Below, piece by piece: positions 1 through 7,644 of a DNA stretch of 9,313 nucleotides. The stretch covers positions 1-9,313 of the forward strand of contig DHOO01000139.1 in assembly GCA_002409975.1 (NCBI GenBank), given 5' to 3'. The notes beneath the pieces are model-generated. The model ran no database searches, was not told the origin of the DNA, and saw only the letters and a program-made list of their open reading frames with translations. Both the position numbers and the translations under genes were made by a program. The first letter of the stretch is position 1. Each line of letters starts with the position of its first letter. This DNA is from Firmicutes bacterium UBA5388. GTDB taxonomy: Bacteria; Bacillota; UBA4882; UBA10575.

Positions 1-57
1 GGTTTGATCATGTCACACATAAATAAGTCGCAGATGTCTTAACAGGTGGACGACCTA

Positions 58-63
58 TATAAT
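58..63 (+). promoter_or_regulatory. Weak candidate -10 element (TATAAT) ahead of the importer operon
   Basis: A perfect TATAAT lies about 190 bases before the first gene. At 16-18 bp spacing there is no convincing -35 (the 17-bp position reads TGTCTT) and no TG extension, so it could work only with an activator such as the AraC-type regulator encoded downstream, or may be chance in AT-rich DNA. The rest of 1-242 shows no gene, hairpin or riboswitch that I can support. A GTTAAC at 212-217 resembles a half-site of the operators at 9001-9047 but is only six bases. Confidence 0.22.
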
Positions 64-242
64 TATGATAAAAAGGTGAAGGAAAATGGGAAAAGAGTAG
101 TGGAAAAGAGGTGTGTCGTAAATGGTAAAACTTTATGACTGATAATATGAAAATAAATGCCGATAACAGTCCAGTTTTGATTGATTTAAATCCGGTATTT
201 CATTTGGATTAGTTAACGATACAAGAAAAGGCTTTAAGGAAT

Positions 243-247
243 GGAGG
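243..247 (+). promoter_or_regulatory. Ribosome binding site that sets the ABC ATPase start at 256
   Basis: GGAGG sits eight bases before the ATG at 256. The earlier in-frame ATG at 241 has its only purine-rich stretch (TAAGGA) directly abutting it and overlaps this site. The ATG at 251 is out of frame. The start at 256 gives an N-terminus, MGETILQLENI, that fits the usual beginning of RbsA-type ATPases. Confidence 0.75.
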
Positions 248-255
248 AATATGAA

Positions 256-1776
256 ATGGGAGAAACAATCTTACAACTTGAAAACATTGTAAAATCGTTC
301 CCGGGTGTATTGGCACTGGATGGTATAGATCTTAATTTGCGTAGTGGTGAAATTCATGCGGTATGTGGCGAGAATGGTGCTGGTAAATCAACGCTGATGA
401 AGGTTGTTTGTGGTGTTCATCAAGCAGACAAGGGAGAAATGGTTGTAAATGGTATTACCGAGTGCTTTAAGAATCCAATGGAAGCATATAAAAAAGGAAT
501 CTCTATCATTTTTCAAGAGACAAGTCTATTTGAGGAAATGACCGTTCTTGATAATTTGTTTTTGGGTCATGAGAAGACAAAAAAAACCATGGGAATCTCT
601 CATATTGATTATACAGCGATGAGAGAGGAGGCTACAGAGATATTCAAGAGACTAAATACAACGATAGATTTGGATGCAAAAATCAAGGCGCTAGGTATGG
701 CTCAAAAGCAGATGGTAGAAATCGCGAAAGCATTAACCTTCAATGCTAATATTATTATTTTTGATGAGCCAACGGCTTCACTGACTCAAAGAGAAGTCGA
801 AGCATTATTTAAGATCATTGATGAACTTAAGAAAAGTGGAATGGGAATTGTGTATATTAGTCATCGTTTAGAAGAGATATTTGAAATTAGCGATCGAGTT
901 ACCGTTATTCGTGACGGTAAATATATTTCCACAAAGGATACTAAAAAGACTACTAAGAATGAGCTGGTAGCTGACATGGTTGGTCGTGAGATGGGAGAGT
1001 ATTATCCGAAAACAGAAACAAAAATTGGTGATAAGCTTTTGGAGGTTAAACATTATTACGATCAGGGATTTCTTAACGATATAAATTTCTATTTGAGAAA
1101 AGGTGAAATTCTAGGTTTCTCAGGTTTAGCAGGTGCTGGAAGGACCGAAGTAATGGAATCTCTTTGCGGGTTCACGGAAAGAGCCGCCGGTCAGGTGTTC
1201 TTAGAAGGTGAGGAAATAAAAATAAACAACTATCGTGACGCTAAAAAAGCAGGCATTGTTTATGTTTCTGAGGATCGTGGTAAATACGGAGTGATTGTCG
1301 ATATGATAATCAAGCAGAATATTACCTTACCTCAGTTGCATCGGTTTTCAAAAGCACTAGGTGTGATGGATATTCCGGCCGAGGGAAAGGCCGCAGATAA
1401 GTACATTGGCGAGATGGGAATTAAGGCACCAGATGGTGATTTTTTGGTGGCAAATTTATCGGGTGGAAATCAGCAAAAGGTATCTGTTTCTAAAGCACTG
1501 GCACTAAAACCAAAAATATTAATTTTAGATGAGCCTACTAGAGGCGTAGACGTAAGTGCGAAAGCGGAAATTCACAAGATTATTAGTGAGTTAACACAAA
1601 AAGGAGTAACGATTATTATGATCTCGTCGGAATTACCAGAACTTATCGGTATGTGTGATCGAATTTACGTTATGAAGGAAGGGCGCATCGCCGGAAGCTT
1701 TGATAGGGATGAAGTTACTCAAGAGAAGATTTTGATAATGGCCCTAGGGACAGAAACTGGAGAGGGGAAAGCATAA
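256..1776 (+). CDS. Sugar ABC transporter ATP-binding protein, double-domain RbsA/LsrA/MglA type
   Basis: Cytoplasmic ATPase that powers uptake through the two permeases encoded next. The 506-residue length is typical of the family, which fuses two nucleotide-binding domains. Domain 1 (about 5-225) has Walker A G38-ENGAGKST-46 with K44, a degenerate signature L146-GMAQKQ-152 and Walker B IIFDEPT with D170/E171. Domain 2 (about 250-500) has the Walker A variant G290-LAGAGRTE-298, with Arg at the lysine position, a full LSGGNQQK signature (401-408) and LDEPTRGVD (424-432). One strong and one degenerate site is the family norm, so nothing appears broken. A longer reading from 241 adds only five residues and lacks a spaced ribosome site. 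The stop is separated by one base from the next ATG, so it is the first gene of an operon. The substrate cannot be read from the ATPase; rbsA, lsrA, mglA or rhaT labels would be guesses. Confidence 0.95.
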   Translation: MGETILQLENIVKSFPGVLALDGIDLNLRSGEIHAVCGENGAGKSTLMKVVCGVHQADKGEMVVNGITECFKNPMEAYKKGISIIFQETSLFEEMTVLDNLFLGHEKTKKTMGISHIDYTAMREEATEIFKRLNTTIDLDAKIKALGMAQKQMVEIAKALTFNANIIIFDEPTASLTQREVEALFKIIDELKKSGMGIVYISHRLEEIFEISDRVTVIRDGKYISTKDTKKTTKNELVADMVGREMGEYYPKTETKIGDKLLEVKHYYDQGFLNDINFYLRKGEILGFSGLAGAGRTEVMESLCGFTERAAGQVFLEGEEIKINNYRDAKKAGIVYVSEDRGKYGVIVDMIIKQNITLPQLHRFSKALGVMDIPAEGKAADKYIGEMGIKAPDGDFLVANLSGGNQQKVSVSKALALKPKILILDEPTRGVDVSAKAEIHKIISELTQKGVTIIMISSELPELIGMCDRIYVMKEGRIAGSFDRDEVTQEKILIMALGTETGEGKA

Positions 1777-1777
1777 G

Positions 1778-2770
1778 ATGAAAAAACTGAAATTAGCAAC
1801 AGGAACGGAGTTTTATTTGGCAGTCCTCCTGTTAGTTGCGTTAATTCTGTTAAGAGTATTAGCTCCAGGTTTTTATACCATGAACAATATAATGAGCTTA
1901 CTTAATACCTTTAGTTATACTCTAATTGCAGCGATAGGGATGAATCTTATTATTATTACATCTAATATTGATGTTTCTACAGGAGCCTTAGTATCGGTAA
2001 TTTGTTTAGCATTAGCGGCAGCGGGTAAAGGTGGATTGCCGTTTGCTGGATTATTACCATTAGCGATGCTAATTGGTATGTTGTTAAGTGGTATCAACGG
2101 CTTATTTATTACCGGTATGAAGATTCCGGCAATTGTAGCTACACTTGCCACGGCTCAGATTTTTCAAGGGATTCTACCGCTAATGGTAGAAGGTTCTATA
2201 TACGATTTACCGGCAAGTTTTACATGGTTAGCGTTCGATGCGAAGATATTTGGAGTGATTCCGGCAAGTGTTCTACTTTGTTTAATTGTTACGGTTGCCG
2301 CACTTATTTTTATGAAATATTCTCGTTTTGCAAAAAAGATATATGCAATCGGCAACAACAAGCAAGGTGCAAGACTGGCGGGGATTGCGGTCGATAAGAT
2401 CGTTGTAATCACTTATATAGTAGCGGGTACACTTTTTGGAGTTGCATCTACGATAATTGCAACTGCGGGACAACGAGTAACGACAACTATGGGAACTGGT
2501 TTAGAAATGACTTTGATAGCTGCTGTAGTTCTTGGTGGAACAAGTACGGCCGGTGGTTCCGGAAGTATAGTTGGAACGGTGATTGGTGCATTTATTCTGT
2601 CAATGATTTCACCAGCGATTAATTACCTTGGAATTAGCCCTAACTGGTCAGATGCTGTTAAGGGAGCAATTATCATCATTTCAGTGGTTGTTAGTGGTGC
2701 AAGACACATTAAGCGCAAACGCGTAATTGAGCCCCTGACAGAAAAGCAACTTAGGAAGGAGGCGGCATAG
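1778..2770 (+). CDS. Sugar ABC transporter permease 1, RbsC/LsrC family (BPD_transp_2)
   Basis: Integral membrane subunit of 330 residues, normal for RbsC-like permeases. Repeated hydrophobic segments run from about residue 12 to 312, probably eight to ten membrane helices, with a basic C-terminal tail. Two family landmarks are visible: the cytoplasmic coupling segment around G192-NNKQGARLAGI-203, matching the GxNxxAAxxSGI pattern that contacts the ATPase, and the G253-GTSTAGGSGS-263 block followed by GTVIGAF. The start ATG follows the ATPase stop by one base, with a GGAGAGGGG ribosome site within the end of that gene. The next permease differs clearly in sequence, so the channel is probably a heterodimer, as in Lsr, Rha and Ytf/Yjf importers, rather than the homodimer of ribose systems. 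Confidence 0.93.
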   Translation: MKKLKLATGTEFYLAVLLLVALILLRVLAPGFYTMNNIMSLLNTFSYTLIAAIGMNLIIITSNIDVSTGALVSVICLALAAAGKGGLPFAGLLPLAMLIGMLLSGINGLFITGMKIPAIVATLATAQIFQGILPLMVEGSIYDLPASFTWLAFDAKIFGVIPASVLLCLIVTVAALIFMKYSRFAKKIYAIGNNKQGARLAGIAVDKIVVITYIVAGTLFGVASTIIATAGQRVTTTMGTGLEMTLIAAVVLGGTSTAGGSGSIVGTVIGAFILSMISPAINYLGISPNWSDAVKGAIIIISVVVSGARHIKRKRVIEPLTEKQLRKEAA

Positions 2771-3747
2771 TGAAAAATAAAATCCTAAGTTTTTCTTTTA
2801 ATAAGGCATTATTTGTAATTTGGGTATTGATATTTCTTTTTATCGGAATTATGGCGCCTTCGTTCTTTTCTTGGCCGTATATATGTAATGTAATGCTAAG
2901 GAATATCGTAGAAATAGGTCTTGTTGCTTTACCAATGACTTTCATTATTATCACTGGTGGGATTGACTTGTCAGTGGGTAATACTATGATATTATCAGCA
3001 ATGTTAGGTGGACTAGCCTATATGAAATGGGGAAATATAGCAGCGCTTTTAGTAACCTTGTTAACAGGGCTAATCTGTGGTTTGATAAATGGTATAATTA
3101 TAGCTAAAATCAAAATTTCGTCGATGGTTGCCACTCTTGCGACTATGTATTTATTCCTTGGACTTGCTAGAGGGATATCAAAGGGTGACAGTGTTTACTA
3201 CTATGGACTAGCGGATTTTATGGGAAATACATCGATTGCAGGAATTCCAATGCAGATATGGATTTTTATTTTATTAGCAATTATCTTTGTATTTGTACTG
3301 GGTAAGACGTCTTTTGGCAGACAACTATATTGTATCGGGTTGAATCCTAATGCCACACGCTATAGTGGTATTGATACTGACCGTGTGCAAATAGGAATTT
3401 ATTGTCTTTGTGGTGTTATCTGTGCTTTAGCGGCACTGATTTTCCTTGGGCGATTCACCAGTGTTAAGTACGATGCTGGAACAAATTTTAATTTAAAGGT
3501 TATTACGATTGTAGTTCTTGGTGGAACATCCATAGCTGGTGGGATTGGTGATATGCGGGGAACAATTTTGGCAACCCTAATCATTGCCACATTGAATAGT
3601 GGTTTAACAGTAATGAATATTCCGATTGATATTCAAACAATTATACAAGGAACGGTACTAATCATTGCTTTGGTCGCCAATGCGGTTGTAAATGCAAGGT
3701 CGAAACAGAAACGAATAATAGAAGTTAAGAAAGCGGTAGCAATTTAA
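2770..3747 (+). CDS. Sugar ABC transporter permease 2, RbsC/LsrD family, GTG start
   Basis: Second membrane subunit, 325 residues. It opens with the hydrophobic segment ALFVIWVLIFLFIGIMAPSF and continues with several helices. It carries the coupling segment around G190-LNPNATRYSGI-201 and the G251-GTSIAGGIGDMRGT block diagnostic of this permease family. The start is GTG at 2770, sharing the G of the previous TAG stop (TAGTG), with AAGGAGG at 2756-2762 seven bases upstream. Translation is therefore probably coupled to permease 1, as expected if the two are made in equal amounts for a heterodimeric pore. The binding-protein gene follows after 33 bases without a terminator. Confidence 0.93.
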   Translation: MKNKILSFSFNKALFVIWVLIFLFIGIMAPSFFSWPYICNVMLRNIVEIGLVALPMTFIIITGGIDLSVGNTMILSAMLGGLAYMKWGNIAALLVTLLTGLICGLINGIIIAKIKISSMVATLATMYLFLGLARGISKGDSVYYYGLADFMGNTSIAGIPMQIWIFILLAIIFVFVLGKTSFGRQLYCIGLNPNATRYSGIDTDRVQIGIYCLCGVICALAALIFLGRFTSVKYDAGTNFNLKVITIVVLGGTSIAGGIGDMRGTILATLIIATLNSGLTVMNIPIDIQTIIQGTVLIIALVANAVVNARSKQKRIIEVKKAVAI

Positions 3748-3780
3748 TATTTACATAAAAAGGAAGGTAGGATTAATGGT

Positions 3781-4893
3781 ATGAAAAAGAACAGGATGAA
3801 GAGCAGAATAGTTGCAACATTCTTATTAGCAGTGATGCTGCTAGGAGTTGTGGGGTGTAGTAAAACTGATTCTTCCGGAAAAGACACATCAAAAGATGAT
3901 TCCGGGAGTAAATCAAACGGTGTAACCGTAGCAATGCTTCCTAAGTTTAAGGGGGAAAACTATTTTGACGCGTGCAAGACAGGTGCAGAAGAAGCAGCAG
4001 AAGAGCTGGATATTACGTTACTTTATGATGGCCCTCCGCAAGATCAGGCGACAAATCAGAAGCAAGTAGATATTTTAGAAGGTTGGATTGCGCAGCAAGT
4101 GAATGTAATCATTGTATCACCAAATGACCCAACAGCAATTGCGCCAACACTTAAGAAAGCGCAAAATGCGGGTATTAAAATAGTAACCTTTGATGCTGAT
4201 GCACAAGAGGATTCCCGAGATATCTTTGTAAATCAGATTACTCCTGAAAGTGCTGCTAAAGGGTTACTGGATGGTGTTGCTGATAATCTAAAGGAAAAGG
4301 GTTATGGAGACGGTAAGAAAGCTAATATTGCACTAGTTTCAAGTTCCGGTACAGACGCAAATCAAAAGGCATGGGAAGAAGCTATTGATGTGTTGTTAGA
4401 AACTAGTGATTATAGCTTTATGCAGATTAAAAATAGGGAAACAGATGTATACTATCCGGGTACAGATGAAACAAAAGTAAATAGTGATTCGGCAACCTTG
4501 ATTGGTCGAATGGGTGATGGCGATGACAAGATTCAAGCAGCGATTGGTTTGTCTTCAATGGCTACACCGGCACTCGGAGCTCAATTCCAATCAGCATCTA
4601 GTAAACCAGATATTTCTAAAATTTCTATAACTGGACTAGCAACACCAAATGCGCTGAAAACATATATTAAGGATGATGAAAATCCGATGAACTCAGGTGT
4701 TCTATGGAATTGTATGGACTTAGGCTACTTGGCAGTACAAGCTGCTTATCAACTTAATGAAGGGACTATTGATGAGTCTTCATCAAGTATTACAGCAGGA
4801 CGTATTGGCGGCAAGGAAATCGTTGACAGAGTTTGTATTCTGGGAGATGCTTTAGTATTTGATTCAGCGACAGTAGACGAATTCGATTACTAA
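3781..4893 (+). CDS. Lipoprotein sugar-binding protein, LsrB/RhaS-like (Periplasmic_binding_4)
   Basis: Substrate receptor anchored outside the membrane, 370 residues. A basic N-terminus (KKNRMKSR), hydrophobic core and lipobox V23-V-G-C26 mark a lipoprotein signal; a Ser/Asp/Lys-rich linker (27-46) leads to the folded domain. The body resembles LsrB as I recall it: VAMLPKFKGENYFDA near 50-64, YDGPP at 82-86, VIIVSPNDPTAIAPTLKKA at 109-127, FDADAQEDSR at 137-146 and a C-terminal ALVFDSATVDEFDY matching LsrB's INxDNIDKYDF-like end. Lys55 and the FDAD aspartates fit ligand-contact positions of LsrB, but the Asp-Gln pair reads Asp-Ala here, so AI-2 binding is doubtful. No lsrK, lsrF or lsrG is nearby. 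The purine-rich AGGAAGGTAGG at 3761-3771 serves the start; an ATG at 3776 is out of frame and stops at once. The sugar or sugar-like ligand is unknown. Confidence 0.9.
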   Translation: MKKNRMKSRIVATFLLAVMLLGVVGCSKTDSSGKDTSKDDSGSKSNGVTVAMLPKFKGENYFDACKTGAEEAAEELDITLLYDGPPQDQATNQKQVDILEGWIAQQVNVIIVSPNDPTAIAPTLKKAQNAGIKIVTFDADAQEDSRDIFVNQITPESAAKGLLDGVADNLKEKGYGDGKKANIALVSSSGTDANQKAWEEAIDVLLETSDYSFMQIKNRETDVYYPGTDETKVNSDSATLIGRMGDGDDKIQAAIGLSSMATPALGAQFQSASSKPDISKISITGLATPNALKTYIKDDENPMNSGVLWNCMDLGYLAVQAAYQLNEGTIDESSSSITAGRIGGKEIVDRVCILGDALVFDSATVDEFDY

Positions 4894-4912
4894 AATGTAA
4901 TAGTGTTTAACT

Positions 4913-4949
4913 AAGGTCATCTCTCAAATTAAATTTGGGAGATGACCTT
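4913..4949 (+). terminator. Long near-perfect hairpin after the importer operon, without a T-run
   Basis: The arms 4913-4930 and 4932-4949 are complementary over 18 positions with a single T-G wobble (4924 with 4938). The innermost pairs must open into the loop, leaving a stem of about 16 bp beginning AAGGTCATCTC. Twenty bases separate the hairpin from the binding-protein stop. Neither side has the U-rich tail expected of a standard intrinsic terminator: GGCTATGC follows on +, and AGTTAAACAC on the - strand. It may be an inefficient terminator, an RNA-end stabiliser for the abundant binding-protein message, or a regulated stop between the importer and kinase genes. Confidence 0.5.
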
Positions 4950-4963
4950 GGCTATGCTATAGT
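4935..4963 (+). promoter_or_regulatory. Candidate extended -10 promoter for the kinase-regulator genes
   Basis: TTGGGA (4935-4940), a 17-bp gap and TATAGT (4958-4963) preceded by TG at 4955-4956 (TGCTATAGT) form a plausible sigma-A promoter with an extended -10. Its -35 lies inside the right arm of the preceding hairpin. Transcription would begin near 4970, leaving a leader of about 40 bases before the kinase ATG. The motifs are imperfect, so the kinase may instead be expressed by read-through from the importer. Confidence 0.35.
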
Positions 4964-5009
4964 AGACATACGATATTACATTTAATTGAGGTAGTAAAAG
5001 GAGAGGCCC

Positions 5010-6791
5010 ATGAAGAGAACAAAGCTCAAAATAAGAATGAGCACTCGTCTTAGTCTGGCATACGTAATTGGTGTCATTGTAGCGGTCGGAATTGCCGTCT
5101 GGGGGTTATACTATTATAACTCATTGAGAACCTATAAAGAGGGCAGGGTTACACTTATACAGTTGACAGAAACGACTATGACGCAAGTAGATAGTCGGTT
5201 AACAAACATGGAGCAGACGATTATCGACATCCTCTCCAATCGAGATTTTATTACCAGTTGGCAAACGTTTCAAGTTAGTCCCTATGAGGAGGAGCGTAAT
5301 TCCGTAAAGCGTATTTTAACGGATGGCTATAAAAATCGCTCGGACATTCGGCGCGTGGCGGTATATGATGCCGCCGGCAGATATATTGTCACCGGCGTAA
5401 AAAGTATTAATCAAAGGGATATTAACAAATACGTTCAGGATGTCAACAAGATTGAAGAATTGGAACTGATAAATGGCCGCGTCTTTTTAGGTCCGAGAAT
5501 TGATTTCTGGAACCCGGAAACAGGAGTCGAAGTTATTACTCAAATCAGACCAATTAAAGATCGGCTGGGTAAGGTGTTGGGCTACATAGAGGTTCAACAA
5601 AATTGCTTTTATATTGAACGTATCTGTGATGTTAAATGGGGTGATGAACGTCTAAAGACAATTATTCTTTGGGGACACGACAACGACATGCTCTATCAAA
5701 GTGATGATAAGAAGCTTAGTGAAGCCGATTTAGGTTTGTATGCCAAGATGGTTGATGAATATACTCAGTATAAAGATTTTCCGGATGAGGTTGCCGCTAT
5801 GGCGGATTCTAATTTCTATGATTGTCGGATGATTTTGGCACTTCCAAAAGATCTTCTTTATCATTCGGTTCGGGAAACAATGCGTTGGATAATGGCCTTA
5901 GCAGCACTATTGGTTATTGGAACTGTTTTTTATATCATCCTTGTAACGAGAGTAAATATGCGTCCATTTAATCAGTTTCTAAAAAGGATGCAGGATACAG
6001 ATTTGAATTGTATGAGGCCTTCATCAGAGGTGGCGAAAACGGATTGGGAAACTCAAACGTTAATTGACTCTTATGATGATATGACCAGTCGTTTGAAAAA
6101 ATCACTGGAAAAGCAAAGTAAACTTTTGGAGGTTCAGACCAAAACGGTTTTTGGCGTACTGCAGTCAGAAATAAGTCCGCACTTTCTATACAATACACTT
6201 GGTAGTATCGCTAATATGTGTGAGCGTGGCGATTCAGATGAAGCGGCCAATGCTTGTTATTCTTTAACTGAAATATTACGATATACATCAAATTACACGA
6301 CAGCAGAAGTGACTGTAGGAGAAGAAATCGAGAATTTATTTGCATATTTTGCAATTATGAAGAGCCGGTATAGGCAACGTTTTATTTATGAGATCGAGCT
6401 GGACGATCGCGTTAAAAATGTAGGGCTTCCAAAACTCACCTTGCAACCAATTGTTGAGAATGCAATTAAGTATAGTTTGTTGGAAACCGAGACAGTAGCA
6501 GTTAAAGTATATGTAATTTATTTTGATCGGCATATGATTATTGAAGTCAAAGATAATGGCAAAGGGATGTCCTTAGAAGATATTGAAAAAATAAAAGGAC
6601 GTGTCGAAGGATTTCAGGATGACGAAAGTGCAAAGGATATTATTGAACAAATCCAGTTTGGCGGTATGGGTCTTAGTGGAACCTTGATACGTTTATCCAT
6701 ATTTTTTGGTGAGGATTTTGAATATACGTTTTTAGGTCAAAATGATGAAGGCGGAACAACTGTTGTTTTGAGAATGAAAGTAGAGGACTAG
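5010..6791 (+). CDS. Sensor histidine kinase, YesM/LytS type with extracellular Cache-like domain
   Basis: Membrane sensor of 593 residues that should phosphorylate the regulator encoded two bases downstream. A first helix spans about 14-36; an extracytoplasmic region of about 250 residues (37-290) has the look of a double-Cache sensor (VAVYDAAGRYIVTG, followed by RPIKDRLGKVLGYIEVQQ). The second helix is 294-313, followed by a HAMP-like and coiled stretch (about 314-375). The His_kinase domain contains SPHFLYN with H391 as the likely phospho-acceptor. The HATPase domain has the N-box QPIVENAIKYS (N484), DNGKG (D515-G519) and FGGMGLSG (550-557). The start has AAAGGAG six bases upstream. Genetic position beside an importer with its own binding protein suggests it senses the same solute, directly or through that lipoprotein, but nothing in the sequence proves the ligand. 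Confidence 0.93.
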   Translation: MKRTKLKIRMSTRLSLAYVIGVIVAVGIAVWGLYYYNSLRTYKEGRVTLIQLTETTMTQVDSRLTNMEQTIIDILSNRDFITSWQTFQVSPYEEERNSVKRILTDGYKNRSDIRRVAVYDAAGRYIVTGVKSINQRDINKYVQDVNKIEELELINGRVFLGPRIDFWNPETGVEVITQIRPIKDRLGKVLGYIEVQQNCFYIERICDVKWGDERLKTIILWGHDNDMLYQSDDKKLSEADLGLYAKMVDEYTQYKDFPDEVAAMADSNFYDCRMILALPKDLLYHSVRETMRWIMALAALLVIGTVFYIILVTRVNMRPFNQFLKRMQDTDLNCMRPSSEVAKTDWETQTLIDSYDDMTSRLKKSLEKQSKLLEVQTKTVFGVLQSEISPHFLYNTLGSIANMCERGDSDEAANACYSLTEILRYTSNYTTAEVTVGEEIENLFAYFAIMKSRYRQRFIYEIELDDRVKNVGLPKLTLQPIVENAIKYSLLETETVAVKVYVIYFDRHMIIEVKDNGKGMSLEDIEKIKGRVEGFQDDESAKDIIEQIQFGGMGLSGTLIRLSIFFGEDFEYTFLGQNDEGGTTVVLRMKVED

Positions 6792-6793
6792 GG

Positions 6794-7543
6794 ATGTATA
6801 AGGTGCTATTAGTAGATGACGAACCGGCGATTTTAGAATCAGAAAGAAGAGCAATAAACAATTATGTGGAAGATTTTGAAATAATTGGCGAAGCATATAC
6901 GGTTAAGCAGGCAATAGAAATATATGAGAAATATAAGCCGGATGTAATTTTGAGTGATATAAAAATGCCGAAACAGACGGGGGTTGACTTATTTAAGTAT
7001 ATCTCCGAGCAGGATGATAATGGTAGTATCTGTATAGCGGTTAGTGGCTATTCAGATTTTGGTTATGTTCATGATGCTTTTATGTATGGGGCTTACGATT
7101 ATTTATTAAAACCGGTGGAACCGGCAAAACTCAAAGACCTATTTGTCCGTATTTATCGGCTTTTGATAGCGACTAAAGAAAATAGTGAGAATCTAAAACT
7201 ACCAGCAGCAAGGATATCTGGTAAAGAACTAATAAATAGCATTGATAGTTTTGTGAATAATCATCTTTCGGATGACAATAGTATTGTCCAGATATGTAGT
7301 AAGTTCATGATTAGTCAACCATATCTTAGTAAAATATTCCGAAAATATAAAGGGTGTACTTATCACGAATATTTGATTGGCATTAAAATAGATAAAGCTA
7401 AAGAATTGCTTCATGAAGGAAATTACCTTATTGGTGAAGTTGCAGCAGTGCTGGGTTTTACCGATCAATTTTATTTTAGCAAGGTCTTCAAAAATACCGT
7501 CGGTAGGACACCTCGAGAATACAAAAAAGAGATATTGGAATAG
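6794..7543 (+). CDS. Response regulator, receiver plus AraC-type DNA-binding domain, YesN-like but short
   Basis: Cytoplasmic transcription factor of 249 residues. The receiver domain (1-125) is complete: acidic pair D8/D9, phospho-acceptor D55 in VILSDIKMP, S84 and K106 in LLKPVE. The C-terminus (about 148-249) holds two helix-turn-helix motifs of the AraC family: IVQICSKFMISQPYLSKIFRKY, and then IGEVAAVLGFTDQFYFSKVFKNTVGRTPREY, the usual AraC signature. YesN-type regulators are commonly far longer, with a large middle region; here the domains are joined by only about 25 residues. The ATG follows the kinase stop by two bases, with GAGG inside the kinase end, so the two are co-translated. Likely targets are the importer operon and perhaps the URO-D-like gene; no binding repeats could be identified by eye. 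Confidence 0.93.
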   Translation: MYKVLLVDDEPAILESERRAINNYVEDFEIIGEAYTVKQAIEIYEKYKPDVILSDIKMPKQTGVDLFKYISEQDDNGSICIAVSGYSDFGYVHDAFMYGAYDYLLKPVEPAKLKDLFVRIYRLLIATKENSENLKLPAARISGKELINSIDSFVNNHLSDDNSIVQICSKFMISQPYLSKIFRKYKGCTYHEYLIGIKIDKAKELLHEGNYLIGEVAAVLGFTDQFYFSKVFKNTVGRTPREYKKEILE

Positions 7544-7628
7544 ATGGTGTTTGTTTTGTATATTATAAATTAGCGTTTGGTTTTTCCATGTACGTTTATT
7601 AAGGGATGAGATATGATTTAGTAAATGT

Positions 7629-7636
7629 AAAGGAGG
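7629..7636 (+). promoter_or_regulatory. Ribosome binding site that sets the URO-D-like start at 7645
   Basis: AAAGGAGG stands eight bases before the ATG at 7645, which is near ideal. The upstream in-frame ATG at 7606 has AAGGG touching it and would place this strong site inside the coding region. The 7544-7628 spacer has no hairpin and no promoter that I can defend (a TATAAA at 7564 lacks a -35), so the gene is probably read through from the regulator. Confidence 0.8.
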
Positions 7637-7644
7637 AGACTATA

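Noticed and set aside
135..212. A 25-codon open frame (MTDNMKINADNS... ending HLD) ahead of the importer operon.
   Set aside because: No ribosome site before either possible ATG, no recognisable homology, and a length easily expected by chance; it might be a leader peptide but nothing supports that.
868..1053. A minus-strand open frame of 61 codons inside the ATPase gene.
   Set aside because: It overlaps conserved ATPase coding sequence, has no domain resemblance and is a shadow of the real gene.
1915..2473. Three minus-strand frames of 63-82 codons within permease 1.
   Set aside because: They are antisense images of hydrophobic codons; no ribosome site or independent signal is present.
256..4893. 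Annotation as an AI-2 uptake (lsr) operon.
   Set aside because: The gene order and LsrB likeness are suggestive, but the pocket residues differ and lsrK, lsrF, lsrG and lsrR are missing from the window.
7229..7468. A minus-strand frame of 79 codons inside the regulator's AraC domain.
   Set aside because: The + strand reading has a clear conserved domain, and the antisense product has no recognisable features.
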